Assembly: GCF_017744445.1 (NCBI RefSeq)
Contig: NZ_JAGIBH010000003.1
Location: 248,001-312,000, forward strand
Length of the DNA stretch: 64,000 bases
Direction: 5' to 3'
Source: Caulobacter sp.
Lineage (GTDB): Bacteria > Pseudomonadota > Alphaproteobacteria > Caulobacterales > Caulobacteraceae
The stretch's first letter is position 1; every line of letters starts with the position of its first letter. The notes under the pieces are model-generated. The model made no database searches. It had not been told where the DNA came from and saw only the letters and a list, made by a program, of their open reading frames with translations. Below, piece by piece: positions 26,867 through 36,160 of the stretch. Position numbers and translations under genes: made by a program.

Positions 26867-27792
26867 TGAACAGCATCCTCCCGTCCGTTTCGACCCTCGC
26901 CGTGGGCGCGCGTCCGGCTCGTCCGAACGTGTCCGTGGTCATGGTCGTCTATCGGACGGGAGAGGCGCTGGCGCAGAGCATCAAGCACGTGCTGGCCGAG
27001 CCGCTGGTCGACGAGTTCGTCATCGTCGACAACGGCTCCGACGATCGCGACCAGGACATGCTGCGCTCGCTGGCCCTGACCGAGCCGCGTGTCGTGCTCA
27101 AGCAGGGCCACGGCAATATCGGCTTCGCGCGCGGCGCCAATCTGGGCGCCTCGACGGCGGGCGGCGAGTACATCGTCTTCCTCAATCCCGACGCCAACCT
27201 GCAGACGGGCTGCGTGGCCTCGCTGGTCACGGCGTTCAAAGGCCAGCCGACCCCGACCATCGTCGGCGCGCGGGTGATGAACACCGACGGCACCGAGCAG
27301 CGCGGCGGCCGGCGCGGCGACGTCACGCCGATGAGCACGGTGCTCAGCTTCGGCCAGTTCACCCGTCGCCACCCCAACCTGGCCAGCTTCGAGATCCATC
27401 GCGAGAACGAGCCGCTGCCGGGCAAGCCCGTGCCGATGCCGACCATCTCGGGCGCCTGCTTCGCCATGCGTCGCCGTGACTTCGAGGCTCTCAGCGGCTT
27501 CGACGAAGGCTATTTCCTGCATGTCGAGGACATCGACCTGTGCTGGCGCGCGCGCCGGGCCGGCGGCCAGGTGCTGTTCCAGCCCAAGGCCGAGGTCGTC
27601 CACCTGGGCCACACCAGCCAGGAACATCCGCTGAAGGTCGAGTTCCACAAGGGCGTGGGCCTGACCCGCTACTTCATCAAGCGCGCCGACAGCCTGCAGC
27701 TGTTCGCGGCGGCTGTTTTGCTGGCGCCGGCTATCATGCTGATGAGCGTTTCGCGTCCGCTGCTGTGGAAGCTGACCGGACGCCCCATCTAG
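26866..27792 (+). CDS. GT2 family glycosyltransferase
   Basis: 308 residues, GT-A fold transferase resembling rhamnosyltransferases that build surface polysaccharide. Seen: VSVVMVVYRTGEALAQSI, FVIVDNGSDD, a donor-binding region VFLNPDANLQ, GACFAMRRRDFEALSGFDEGYF, and a C-terminal hydrophobic helix (LFAAAVLLAPAIMLM) that may anchor it to the membrane. It starts one base inside the thrS stop, so it depends on thrS translation. Sugar and acceptor unknown. Confidence 0.9.
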   Translation: MNSILPSVSTLAVGARPARPNVSVVMVVYRTGEALAQSIKHVLAEPLVDEFVIVDNGSDDRDQDMLRSLALTEPRVVLKQGHGNIGFARGANLGASTAGGEYIVFLNPDANLQTGCVASLVTAFKGQPTPTIVGARVMNTDGTEQRGGRRGDVTPMSTVLSFGQFTRRHPNLASFEIHRENEPLPGKPVPMPTISGACFAMRRRDFEALSGFDEGYFLHVEDIDLCWRARRAGGQVLFQPKAEVVHLGHTSQEHPLKVEFHKGVGLTRYFIKRADSLQLFAAAVLLAPAIMLMSVSRPLLWKLTGRPI

Positions 27793-27844
27793 CTTGGCGA
27801 TCTAGCTTGACCGGTTTTTGGGCCAACCCCTAGGGTTGCGCCCC

Positions 27845-28909
27845 ATGAAACGCTCGATCCTCGCCGCGCTGGCGCTCGCCCTGACCCTTCCGTTCGCCGC
27901 CCAGGCCGCCGAGTGGCCGACCAAGGAAGGCGACTTCATCGCCAAGGACGTCACCTTCAAGTCGGGCGAGAAGCTGGCCGAGGTGCGGCTGCACTACACC
28001 ACGCTGGGCACGCCGCATCGCGACGCCAAGGGCCAGATCGACAACGCGGTGATGGTGCTGCACGGCACCGGCGGCTCGGGGAAGAACTTCCTGACCCCGG
28101 TCTTCGCCGACGAACTCTATGGCCCCGGCCAGCCGTTCGACCTGGCCAAGACCTATGTGATCCTGCCCGACAACATCGGCCACGGCGCCTCGTCCAAGCC
28201 CAGCGACGGGCTGCGGATGGCGTTTCCGCACTACGACTACGACGACATGGTCGCCCTGCAGCACAGGCTGCTGGTCGACGGCCTGGGCGTGACCAGCCTG
28301 AAGGTGATCCTCGGCACCTCGATGGGCTGCATGCACGCCTTCGTGTGGGGCGAGACCTATCCGGGCTTCGCCCAGCGCCTGGCGCCGTTCGCCTGCAACA
28401 CCGTCGCCCTGGCCGGTCGCAACCGCATGTGGCGCAAGATGGCGATCGACGCGATCAAGGCCGATCCGGCCTGGATGGGCGGCAACTATACGACCCAGCC
28501 CATGCTGGGCATCCGCGCCGCCGCCGACCTGCAGATCATCGCCGGCGGCAATCCGATGGCGATGCAGGCGCAATTCCCGACCCGAGAGGCGACCGAAAAG
28601 GCGCTGGACCAGTCCTTTGCCCGCATGACGGCCAATTACGAGGCCAACAACGCGCTCTACTGGCTGGACGCCTCGCGCAACTACGACCCCTCGCCGAACC
28701 TGGAAAAGATCACCGTGCCGGTGCTGTGGGTGAACTCGGCCGACGACTTCATCAACCCGCCCGAGCTGGGCCTGGCCGAGCAGATGGTCAAACGCATGCC
28801 CAAGGCGCGCTTCGTGCTGATCCCGGCCTCGGTCGAGACGCGCGGCCACGGCACCCATACCTCGGCGAAGTTCTGGAAGGCCGACCTGGCGAAATTGCTG
28901 GCCCAGTAG
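27845..28909 (+). CDS. Secreted alpha/beta hydrolase, homoserine acetyltransferase (MetX)-like
   Basis: 354 residues, signal peptide ending AAQAAE, then an alpha/beta-hydrolase domain of the MetX type: LHYTTLGTP, nucleophile Ser in LGTSMGCMHAF, an Asp in NSADDFINP and a His in RGHGTHTS completing the triad. A periplasmic location makes methionine synthesis unlikely; it is probably an esterase or amidase. ATG at 27845 was chosen because the signal peptide follows it. Stand-alone gene, convergent with the lipoprotein gene. Confidence 0.85.
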   Translation: MKRSILAALALALTLPFAAQAAEWPTKEGDFIAKDVTFKSGEKLAEVRLHYTTLGTPHRDAKGQIDNAVMVLHGTGGSGKNFLTPVFADELYGPGQPFDLAKTYVILPDNIGHGASSKPSDGLRMAFPHYDYDDMVALQHRLLVDGLGVTSLKVILGTSMGCMHAFVWGETYPGFAQRLAPFACNTVALAGRNRMWRKMAIDAIKADPAWMGGNYTTQPMLGIRAAADLQIIAGGNPMAMQAQFPTREATEKALDQSFARMTANYEANNALYWLDASRNYDPSPNLEKITVPVLWVNSADDFINPPELGLAEQMVKRMPKARFVLIPASVETRGHGTHTSAKFWKADLAKLLAQ

Positions 28910-28914
28910 GGCGG

Positions 28915-29280
28915 CTACATCGGGCCGATCGACTCGAACCGCTCGCCGTTGGGCCCGACGATCGAGGTCGGGGCCTTCAGGCTGCGGGCCGGCAGCATCG
29001 CCTTGTAGCGTTCGTAGACCGCCACGCCTTTGCCGGCCTTGGCGGTCAGGCACAGATCGTATTCGCCTTCGCGGCCCCAGGGCTGGCGCTGCGAGCCGGC
29101 GATGTCGCGGTCGCTCTTCACGCTGGCCGCGACCTTGTCAGACAGCTCGCGATCGATGCCCGCGCCGTAGCTGGCAAACTTGATCGTCACGTCGCAGCGC
29201 CCGGCCGGCGTCTCCGCCATTGGCGCGGTCGCGCAGGCGGTCACGGCCAGGGGCAGCAGCAGGACGGGCAGGCGGGTCAT
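28915..29280 (-). CDS. Small lipoprotein of unknown function
   Basis: 121 residues. The N-terminus MTRLPVLLLPLAVTAC has a lipobox (VTAC), so lipidation at Cys16 is expected. The mature part has CDVTIKFASYGAGIDRELSDKV, a DLCLTAKAGKG segment with a second pair of Cys, and a conserved-looking end (GPNGERFESIGPM). ATG at 29280 overlaps the stop of the HMG-CoA lyase-like gene (ATGA). No family was recognised. Confidence 0.8.
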   Translation of the reverse strand: MTRLPVLLLPLAVTACATAPMAETPAGRCDVTIKFASYGAGIDRELSDKVAASVKSDRDIAGSQRQPWGREGEYDLCLTAKAGKGVAVYERYKAMLPARSLKAPTSIVGPNGERFESIGPM

Positions 29281-30176
29281 TTGGGGAAGCCTCCGGCGCG
29301 GGCCAGGGACGAGGCGGGGGCCTTGCCCAGCTTGGCGCTGACGTCGCGGCCGATCTCGATCAGGGCCGCCAGGTCGTAACCCGTCTCGAAGCCGGCCCGT
29401 TCCAGCATGTAGACCAGATCTTCCGTGCCGATATTGCCCGTGGCGTTCGGCGCGAACGGACAGCCGCCCAGGCCGCCGACCGAGGCGTCCAGCACGTCGA
29501 CGCCCGCCTGGACGCTGGCATAGGCGTTGGCCAGGCCCGTGTTGCGGGTGTCGTGGAAGTGCATGCGCAGGCGGGCCTCCGGCGCGGCGGCGCGGACGGC
29601 CTCGATGCGCTTGGTCACGACCCACGGGTCCGCCACCCCAATGGTGTCGGCGATGGCGATCTCCGGGACGCCCAGGCTGGCCGCCTCGCGGGCGATGGCG
29701 ACGACCTGGTCCTCGCCGACCTCGCCGTCGAACGGGCAGCCGAAGGCCACCGAGATGGTCGCGGTGATCGGCGGGCCGCCGTCCACGGCTTGGCGCTCGG
29801 CGATGGCGGCCAGGGTGTCGATCTGCTGGCGCACCGTGGCGCCCTGGTTGGCGACGCCGAAGCCGTCCGAGGCGCAGACCACGACATTGGCCTCGTCGCA
29901 GCCGGTCGACACGCAGCGCTCCCAGCCACGCATGTTCAAGACGAGGCCGATGCGCGAGTGGACGCGGTCAGACGGCAGGGCGTCCATGATCTCTTCCGCG
30001 CCGGCCATCTGCGGCACGCGGTTGGGGTTCACGAACGACACGACCTCGGTGCGCTTGGCGCCGGCGGCTTCCAGTTTGCGGATCAGGTCCAGCTTGTCGG
30101 CGACCGACAGGATGGTCTTTTCGTTCTGCAGGCCGTCGCGCGGGCCGACCTCGACGATCTGGATGAAGCGGCTCAT
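29277..30176 (-). CDS. mvaB: Hydroxymethylglutaryl-CoA lyase family enzyme
   Basis: 299-residue HMGL-like TIM-barrel enzyme that cleaves HMG-CoA to acetyl-CoA and acetoacetate in leucine breakdown. Seen: EVGPRDGLQNEK, FVNPNRVPQMAGAEE, metal-binding HFHDTRNTG, and the signature GGLGGCPFAPNATGNIGTED with the catalytic Cys. No other leucine-degradation gene is in the window. It overlaps GT39 upstream and the lipoprotein downstream, each by 4 bases, giving a tight three-gene block whose members are functionally unlike. Confidence 0.92.
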   Translation of the reverse strand: MSRFIQIVEVGPRDGLQNEKTILSVADKLDLIRKLEAAGAKRTEVVSFVNPNRVPQMAGAEEIMDALPSDRVHSRIGLVLNMRGWERCVSTGCDEANVVVCASDGFGVANQGATVRQQIDTLAAIAERQAVDGGPPITATISVAFGCPFDGEVGEDQVVAIAREAASLGVPEIAIADTIGVADPWVVTKRIEAVRAAAPEARLRMHFHDTRNTGLANAYASVQAGVDVLDASVGGLGGCPFAPNATGNIGTEDLVYMLERAGFETGYDLAALIEIGRDVSAKLGKAPASSLARAGGFPK

Positions 30177-31855
30177 CGGGCGGGCTCCTCTTCTTCGATC
30201 TGGGGCTCGCCGCGATAGATGGTGAGCTTCTCCTGGTCGCCGTCGGAATAGTTCAGGCCCTCGATCACTGACACCGGACGCGGCGTCAGGCCCAGGGCGG
30301 TCATGGCCTCGCGGAAGGGCTTTTCCTCGCGGCTCTCGACCACGGCCGGGCGGCCTTCCGAGACCGCGTCGGCCGCGCCCTCGCCATCGGTCAGCTCGGT
30401 GGCGGTGCCCAGCTGGAAGATCAGGCTGGGCTCGGAATAGCCGGTCAGGGCCACCGGGCCGGCGGCGCCCGAGCGCGGCGACAGGCGCGCCTTGTCCAGG
30501 GCGTCGGCGATGTCCTTGGACAGGAACAGGGGCTCCAGGCGCGGGATTAGGCCGGCGGTCAGGGCGATGTGGGCGCCGACGCCCAGCACCCCGGCGGTGA
30601 CCAGGGCGCGCACCGAGTGATGACGCAGCAGCAGGAACGCGCCGGCGACCCCGGCGCCTAAGGCCAGGCCCGCGGCCAGGACGGTCCAGACCAGGTCGTT
30701 CTTCGCGCCGAACTTCACTTGGCCATAGATCGCGACGGCGGCCAGCAGGGCGGCCATCAGCACCGATAGGGCAGCCCCGATCCAGCGCGGCCACTTGGCC
30801 AGCGGCTCGCGCACGGCGGCCGCCATCAGCATGGCCAGGGCGCCGTAGGCTGGCAGTTCGTAGTGCACCAGCTTGGTCGGCAGGATCTCGAACATCAGCC
30901 AGGTCGGGATCAGCCAGCACAGGGCAAAGCGCACGCCCGGATCCTTGCGCCGGGTCCAGCCCAAAACGAGGCCCGCCGGCAGCAGCAGGGTGGCCGGGAA
31001 CGACAGCAGCGGGGCGAGCAGGGTGTGATAGCCGAACGGGCCTGAGTGCCCCTCCTGGCCGCCGGCCATCTTGGGGGCCAGGTCGCCGCCGATCGCCGTG
31101 CCCCAGAAGGCGCCGTCGGTGGCCACGGTGATCATCATCGCCCACGGCAGGCAGATGGCGCAGAACAGGATCAGGCCCCAGGTCCAGCCCAGGTCCTTCA
31201 TCCAGGCGGCCTTGCGGTCCCAGATCGCCAGGGCCGCCAGGGCCAGGAAGGCGACCAGCAGGCCGACCGGACCCTTGATCAAAGCAGCCACCGACAGGCC
31301 CAGCCAGAAGGCCAGCTTGGTCCACTTGTTCGCCGTCTCGCCCTTCAGGTGGGCGGCGTAAACGCGCGCCAGCGCCGCCATGGCCAGGGTCGTGCCGCCG
31401 CACAGGGCCGCGTCGGTCTTGGCGATGAAGGCCTCGGTCGACAGCAGGAAGGTCGCGCCCAGGATGCCGCCGGCGATCAGGCCGGTGCGCGGATCAAAGA
31501 GGGCCGCAGCGCCCCACGCGACGGCCGCCGCCGCCAGCATGGCTCCCAGCAGCGAAGGCAGGCGATAGGCCCAGATCCGGCGGTCCTCGGCGTCGGAGAA
31601 CGCCTTGACGCTCATGGCCTGCAGCCAGTGGATGCCGACCGGCTTCTTGAAGCGCGGCTGGTCCTGGAACTTGATGACGACGTAGTCGCCGGTCTCGAGC
31701 ATCTGCGAGGTGGCCTGGGCGAAGCGGCTCTCGTCGCGGTCCAGCGGCGGCATGGCGAACAGGCCGGGCAGGCCGGCGATCAAAGCCACCAAGGCGGCGA
31801 ACAGAGGGCCGCGCCAACCGCGGCTCCAGTCATCCAGGCGAGATTCAAGCGTCAT
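30173..31855 (-). CDS. GT39/ArnT-type membrane glycosyltransferase
   Basis: 560 residues with about 11-12 membrane helices. The N-terminal periplasmic loop carries the acidic DRDESRFAQATSQML motif of the GT-C fold, followed by GDYVVIKFQDQPRFKKPVGIHWL, typical of ArnT-like transferases that use polyprenyl-phosphate sugars. The C-terminal third is soluble. The divergent GT2 gene at 32025 is DPM1/ArnC-like and could make the lipid-linked donor, so the two probably form a lipid or glycan modification pair. Substrate not known. Confidence 0.92.
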   Translation of the reverse strand: MTLESRLDDWSRGWRGPLFAALVALIAGLPGLFAMPPLDRDESRFAQATSQMLETGDYVVIKFQDQPRFKKPVGIHWLQAMSVKAFSDAEDRRIWAYRLPSLLGAMLAAAAVAWGAAALFDPRTGLIAGGILGATFLLSTEAFIAKTDAALCGGTTLAMAALARVYAAHLKGETANKWTKLAFWLGLSVAALIKGPVGLLVAFLALAALAIWDRKAAWMKDLGWTWGLILFCAICLPWAMMITVATDGAFWGTAIGGDLAPKMAGGQEGHSGPFGYHTLLAPLLSFPATLLLPAGLVLGWTRRKDPGVRFALCWLIPTWLMFEILPTKLVHYELPAYGALAMLMAAAVREPLAKWPRWIGAALSVLMAALLAAVAIYGQVKFGAKNDLVWTVLAAGLALGAGVAGAFLLLRHHSVRALVTAGVLGVGAHIALTAGLIPRLEPLFLSKDIADALDKARLSPRSGAAGPVALTGYSEPSLIFQLGTATELTDGEGAADAVSEGRPAVVESREEKPFREAMTALGLTPRPVSVIEGLNYSDGDQEKLTIYRGEPQIEEEEPAR

Positions 31856-31884
31856 GCGGCCACGTTTAGCACGATCCTTCCGCC

Positions 31885-31934
31885 AGAGCGCGATAGCCGA
31901 AAGTGGAAGCCGGTTTCGGCGGCGATCGCGCTCT
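31885..31934. repeat. Inverted repeat with AAGTGGAAGCCGGTTTC centre
   Basis: Arms AGAGCGCGAT and ATCGCGCTCT, then CCGAAA and TTTCGG, around GTGGAAGCCGG. This AAGTGGAA-CCGGTTTC type motif resembles repeated intergenic elements of alphaproteobacteria. It lies between the divergent GT39 and GT2 genes. Confidence 0.7.
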
Positions 31935-31946
31935 AATCTATTGAAT

Positions 31947-31998
31947 CAAGGCCTGTTTATCCTTTTCAAAAGTAGACTTTTGAAAAGGACAGGCCTTG
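31947..31998. repeat. Long AT-rich inverted repeat upstream of GT2 gene
   Basis: CAAGGCCTG-TTTA-TCCTTTTCAAAAGT, a 2-base centre, then ACTTTTGAAAAGGA-CAGGCCTTG. The arms are perfect apart from a 4-base TTTA bulge on the left. It ends 26 bases before the GT2 ATG, so it could be an operator or a hairpin in the leader. Confidence 0.75.
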
Positions 31999-32024
31999 GC
32001 GAATTTTTCAGCTATTAGAGGGCG

Positions 32025-32750
32025 ATGATCGCCACCCCCGACTTTTCCGTCGTCGTCCCCGTCTTTGACGAGGGCGAAGCCGCCCCGAAGCTGGCGCGCG
32101 AGATCGCGACCGCCTTCAACGGCGACAATTACGAGATGATCTTCGTCGACGACGCCAGCCGCGACGACACCAAGGCCCGCCTGGTCGCCCTGAAGGCCGA
32201 GATCCCGCAGCTGCGCGTGCTGGGTCACCGCAAGAACTCGGGCCAGAGCCGCGCCGTGCGCACCGGCATCCTGGCCGCGCGCGGGCCGATCATCGTCACC
32301 CTGGACGGCGACGGCCAGAACGACCCGGCCGACGCTCCGCGCCTGGCCAAGACCCTGCGGGCCGGCCCCGACGTGCTGGCCCTGGTCGGCGGCGAGCGGG
32401 TCAAGCGCCAGGATAGCAGCGCCAAGCGCTTCGCCTCCAAGTTCGGCAACGGGGTGCGCAAGCGCCTGCTGAAGGACACCGCCAACGACACCGGCTGCGG
32501 GCTCAAGGCCTTCCGCCGCGAGGCGTTCCTGCGGCTGCCGTACTTCGATCACATCCACCGCTACATCCCGGCGCTGATGCTGCGCGAGGGCTATGAGGTG
32601 GCGTTCGAGCCGGTGAACCACCGTCACCGCGAGAGCGGCGTGTCCAAGTATACGAACTTCGGTCGCCTCAAGGCCTCGATCTCGGATCTCTTGGGCGTGA
32701 TGTGGCTGCAGTCGCGGGCGCGCAATCCCCAAGGCGTGGACGAAGCCTGA
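32025..32750 (+). CDS. GT2 polyprenyl-phosphate glycosyltransferase (DPM1/ArnC-like)
   Basis: 241 residues, soluble GT-A fold: SVVVPVFDEGEAAPKL, MIFVDDASRDDT, GQSRAVRTGI, and TLDGDGQNDPADAP with the metal-binding DGDGQ motif, then DTGCGLKAFRREAF. The family transfers a sugar to polyprenyl phosphate. There are no C-terminal membrane helices, as in short DPM1 forms. It is divergent from the GT39 gene across two inverted repeats, which suggests joint regulation. Confidence 0.92.
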   Translation: MIATPDFSVVVPVFDEGEAAPKLAREIATAFNGDNYEMIFVDDASRDDTKARLVALKAEIPQLRVLGHRKNSGQSRAVRTGILAARGPIIVTLDGDGQNDPADAPRLAKTLRAGPDVLALVGGERVKRQDSSAKRFASKFGNGVRKRLLKDTANDTGCGLKAFRREAFLRLPYFDHIHRYIPALMLREGYEVAFEPVNHRHRESGVSKYTNFGRLKASISDLLGVMWLQSRARNPQGVDEA

Positions 32751-32846
32751 CCCGCGACAGGCGAGACAGCTTCACCGAAACCAAAATTACCGCTACGTCT
32801 TAACCATGGCATGAAGTTCTCGACGCATGCCAAAGGGGGAAGCTCG

Positions 32847-33269
32847 ATGTTCGCAGCCGTTCCGCTGCTGGCCTTGCCGGTCATCATCTACAATCTGGTC
32901 GCGCTGACCCTGGCTGGAGGCTTCAAGGCGGCCGACGCGGGCGTGCGGATGAGCGACAAGCTGTTCACCATCCACATGACCTCGCGGGCCGAGTGGGGCG
33001 TCAGCCTGGGCGACCTGCTGCTGGCCGCCTCGCTGGTGGTGCTGTTCGTTGAGCTGCTGAAGTCCACGACCAGCCGCCGGATCGCCATCATCAACCACTC
33101 GCTGTCGATGGTGCTGTTCATCCTGTGCCTGGTCGAGTTCCTGCTGTTCCCGGCCTTCGCGACCTCGACCTTCTTCCTGGTCACCCTGATGGTGCTGCTG
33201 GACGTGCTGGCGGGCTTCATCGTGACGATCGTGGCGGCGCGTAGGGATGTGGATTTCGGGGACCACTGA
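32847..33269 (+). CDS. Hypothetical inner-membrane protein with four helices
   Basis: 140 residues. ATG at 32847 was preferred over one 12 codons upstream because AAAGGGGGA sits 6 bases before it. Four predicted membrane helices (around residues 4-24, 53-72, 82-103 and 108-130) are joined by short loops; RAEWGVSLGDLLLAASLVVLFVE and HSLSMVLFILCLVEFLLFP are the clearest. No family recognised with certainty. It follows the GT2 gene after 96 bases. Confidence 0.78.
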   Translation: MFAAVPLLALPVIIYNLVALTLAGGFKAADAGVRMSDKLFTIHMTSRAEWGVSLGDLLLAASLVVLFVELLKSTTSRRIAIINHSLSMVLFILCLVEFLLFPAFATSTFFLVTLMVLLDVLAGFIVTIVAARRDVDFGDH

Positions 33270-33296
33270 GTTTCCTCACTCGATCACCCCTTTCCT

Positions 33297-33434
33297 GCCT
33301 TCCTAGGCCTTGTGCCTAGGACCCATCTTTCCGCGTCTCGGACAGGATTGGGTGTTCGCCCACACTGGCGGCGCTCTTCGTCATTCGACCAGTCCAGCCG
33401 ACCCATGGGTCCTAGGCACAAGGCCTAGGAAGGC
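33297..33434. repeat. Palindromic repeat, family C copy 1
   Basis: Arms GCCTTCCTAGGCCTTGTGCC... (33297-33326) and the complement ...GGCACAAGGCCTAGGAAGGC (33405-33434). Each arm itself contains the palindrome CCTAGG-CCTTGTG-CCTAGG. It lies between the convergent membrane-protein and FkbM genes. Confidence 0.85.
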
Positions 33435-33452
33435 GGGGGTATTGGGTCGACC

Positions 33453-35477
33453 TCAGGCCAGCTTCAGCCCCATCACCGACAGTGGCCGCTCCAGCGGGGC
33501 GCCCAGGATGTTGGGCGAGCCGATGTCGCCGTGCCACCAGGTGGCGTAGCCCAACGATTTCAGTAGTTTCAGCGACGACTGGCTGCGCTTGTCGGGCTGG
33601 CACTCCATGTAGATCAGCGGGCGGTGGGCCTTGATGGTCTTGGCCGCGCCGCGCAGCACGTCGATCTCCATGCCCTCGACGTCGATCTTGATCAGGTGGC
33701 AGGCGGAGAGATTCAGGCTGTCGACCGTGATCATCGCCACCGCCTCGCCGGCCTCGTCGTCGAGATAGGTGAGGGTGTCGGCGCGGTTGCGGTCGGGCGC
33801 GAGGGTCATCATGCCGAAATTGCTGGGCTCGCCATAGTTGATGCCGGGCACGCGCATGGCGCCCTTCTTGGCCCCGACCAGGTTCATATAGGCGTGGACA
33901 TTGGCCCAGCTGTTCAGGGCCACGCTGGCGACCATGGCCTGGAACATGATCCGCTGCGGCTCGAAGGCGTAAACCCGGCCGGTCGGTCCCACGAAGTTGC
34001 AGAAGGCCAGGGTGTGCGTGCCCATGTTGGCCCCGACGTCCAGAACGGTCTGGCCGGGCTGGATCAGTTGGCCCAGCAGATCGAGCTCATCGCCCGACCA
34101 GACGCCGGTCTCCTGGATGCCGCTGAAGATGTAGAGGTCGTTCTGATTCAGCAGCATCGGCCCGAAGCGCGACGGCACGACCTTGTTGAACTCGGGCCGC
34201 GCTGGCGGGGCTTCTGGCCCGGGCGGCACCTCGGGGAGGGCCGCCAGGGTCAGGTCGTCGTCGGACAGGATCCGGGCGGTTGGACACGCCTCGCGGGCCT
34301 GCCACAGGCAGACGCCGGCGGTCACCGGGCTCTTGCGCCACAGCCAGGGCAGGGCGGCCATGCGGATCGCATCGAGGAAGGCGTCGGCCTTGGGACCCGC
34401 GCGCAGGGCGATCAGGTCCTGGCTGACCTGATTCCACAGCAGGCCGTCGCGGCCGATCAGCGACACGCCCTGCTCGGTGTCCGGCAGGAGGACGGTCGGA
34501 TCGGCCGAAAACACCGTGCGCGGATGGGCGAGAATCAGGTCGCCGCCGATCGCCGGGCCCGTCGCCGCCAGGGTGCGCAGCCGGATCACGCCGAAGCGAT
34601 CGGCCAGGCTGTCGGGCGGGTCGGTGACCAGGGTCTCGGCGGAGACCCGAACGCGCTCGCCGCGCTCGCCGCCCCATTCGACAAGGACGCGCGCGACGTC
34701 TGGCGAGGCGTTGCACAGATGCAGGTGAACGTTCCAGTCCGGCGCGGCGGCCTCCAGCGACTGGGCCAGGCGCAAGGCCGCCAGGGCCTCGCGGTCGCCC
34801 AGGGCGACGCTGACCACGGTCCGCGCGGCCTTGGTCACGACGATCTCGAAGGCCTCGGGCGAGGAGAACCTGGCGTCGGGCCGCTGCGTCGGCCATTCCA
34901 CGGCCTGGCCCAGGCGCTCCAGGGCGGCGGCCAGGCATAGCTCGGCGACGCCCTCGCCATTGACCTCCAGGGCGATGGCGTGGCGGGCGGCGTCGGCGCT
35001 GCCCTCGTAGTCGCCGCGCTCCAGCCGGATGACCGCCAGGGCCAGCCACGACGGGCCGTGGGCGTAGCGCTCCAGCCCGCTGCGGAATAGGCCCTCGGCC
35101 ACGGCCAGGTCCTGGCTGTATTTCAGCAGCATGACGCCGCAGTTGTAGTGGTGCTCGGCCAGCTCCGGGTGCAGGTCGCGGGCCTGCTTGAAGGCGTCGA
35201 AGGCGGTGGTCAGGTCGCCCGAGCCCGCCGCGGCCAGGCCGGTCATCGACAGGGTCACGCCCTGGTCGCCCTCGGTCCCGAACAGGCGAGCGGCGGCGGC
35301 GACCGTATCGGTCATCCGCTGGAAACGCTTGAAGTAGGAATCGCGCGCGGCCTGCATCAGCAGCTGGTAGCGAACCGGCTCCATCGCGCCCTCGAGACGC
35401 AACGGCGTGAGCAGCAGCCAGTCCAGCTGCGATCTCAGATAGGCGATGTCGGCGCCGGCGCGCTGAGAATCGATCAT
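33453..35477 (-). CDS. TPR-linked FkbM family methyltransferase with unassigned middle region
   Basis: 674 residues, three parts. Residues about 60-170: helical TPR-like repeats ([43 protein letters not shown]). About 200-430: an alpha/beta region with hydrophobic strands ([35 protein letters not shown]) that I could not assign; it may be a degenerate glycosyltransferase. About 430-674: an FkbM methyltransferase with SAM motif [21 protein letters not shown] and [17 protein letters not shown]. FkbM enzymes usually O-methylate sugars, so the protein probably decorates a surface glycan. No direct partner is visible. Confidence 0.85.
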   Translation of the reverse strand: MIDSQRAGADIAYLRSQLDWLLLTPLRLEGAMEPVRYQLLMQAARDSYFKRFQRMTDTVAAAARLFGTEGDQGVTLSMTGLAAAGSGDLTTAFDAFKQARDLHPELAEHHYNCGVMLLKYSQDLAVAEGLFRSGLERYAHGPSWLALAVIRLERGDYEGSADAARHAIALEVNGEGVAELCLAAALERLGQAVEWPTQRPDARFSSPEAFEIVVTKAARTVVSVALGDREALAALRLAQSLEAAAPDWNVHLHLCNASPDVARVLVEWGGERGERVRVSAETLVTDPPDSLADRFGVIRLRTLAATGPAIGGDLILAHPRTVFSADPTVLLPDTEQGVSLIGRDGLLWNQVSQDLIALRAGPKADAFLDAIRMAALPWLWRKSPVTAGVCLWQAREACPTARILSDDDLTLAALPEVPPGPEAPPARPEFNKVVPSRFGPMLLNQNDLYIFSGIQETGVWSGDELDLLGQLIQPGQTVLDVGANMGTHTLAFCNFVGPTGRVYAFEPQRIMFQAMVASVALNSWANVHAYMNLVGAKKGAMRVPGINYGEPSNFGMMTLAPDRNRADTLTYLDDEAGEAVAMITVDSLNLSACHLIKIDVEGMEIDVLRGAAKTIKAHRPLIYMECQPDKRSQSSLKLLKSLGYATWWHGDIGSPNILGAPLERPLSVMGLKLA

Positions 35478-35496
35478 GGGTTGATCTTAGAAAAGA

Positions 35497-35958
35497 TCAG
35501 GCTTCCGGGAAGCCGCCCGTCTGCCTCAGGGCTTCACCCAGGGCCATGGCGGCGGTGGTGGCCAGGTTCATCGAGCGGGTCTCGGGACGGATCGGAATGA
35601 CGATACGGCCCTGGACGGCGGCATGGACCTCTTCCGGGGCGCCCTTGCTCTCGTTGCCGAACAGCAGGGTGTCTCCGGCTTCGAACGAAAATCGGTGGAA
35701 AGGCGTCGCGCCGCGAGTCGTGAAAAGCAGCAGGCGACCCTCGGCCCGTTCCGGGGCGGCGAGAAACGCGTCCCAACTATCGTGCCGCTTGAGGTGCGCC
35801 AGAGGCCCATAATCCAGGGCCGCGCGCTTCAAGCTCTTGTCATCCAAAGGAAAACTGCAGGGCTCGATGACATCCAGGCCGGCGCCAAAGCACGCCGAAA
35901 GCCGAATGGCCGCCCCGACGTTCTGGGGAATACCCGGTTGAAAAAGTGCGATACGCAT
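35497..35958 (-). CDS. trmL: tRNA (cytidine/uridine-34-2'-O)-methyltransferase TrmL
   Basis: 153-residue SPOUT methyltransferase that methylates the wobble nucleotide 34 of certain leucine tRNAs. Seen: MRIALFQPGIPQNVGAAIRLSACFG, LLFGNESKGAP and IPIRPETRSMNLATTAAMALGEA, which form the trefoil knot SAM site. Start at ATG 35958; the frame continues upstream but is not conserved. Divergent from petA, with a 202-base gap in which no clear promoter was recognised. Confidence 0.95.
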   Translation of the reverse strand: MRIALFQPGIPQNVGAAIRLSACFGAGLDVIEPCSFPLDDKSLKRAALDYGPLAHLKRHDSWDAFLAAPERAEGRLLLFTTRGATPFHRFSFEAGDTLLFGNESKGAPEEVHAAVQGRIVIPIRPETRSMNLATTAAMALGEALRQTGGFPEA

Positions 35959-36160
35959 AATAAGCGAACCAACCACAAGGGCAGCAGGGGCTTTGCCGGG
36001 AATCGAAAGGGCTTGCGGACTTCGTCCGCGCGTCCGATACGACGATCCGACCGCTGCCTTGTGGCGGAGATCCGCATGCGGGTCGAGCAAGATATGGCGT
36101 CGAAAGGCGCTTCTCCAAGCCGGCCGCGTTTCGTGGCCTGCGGAATTAAGGGGTGACTAG

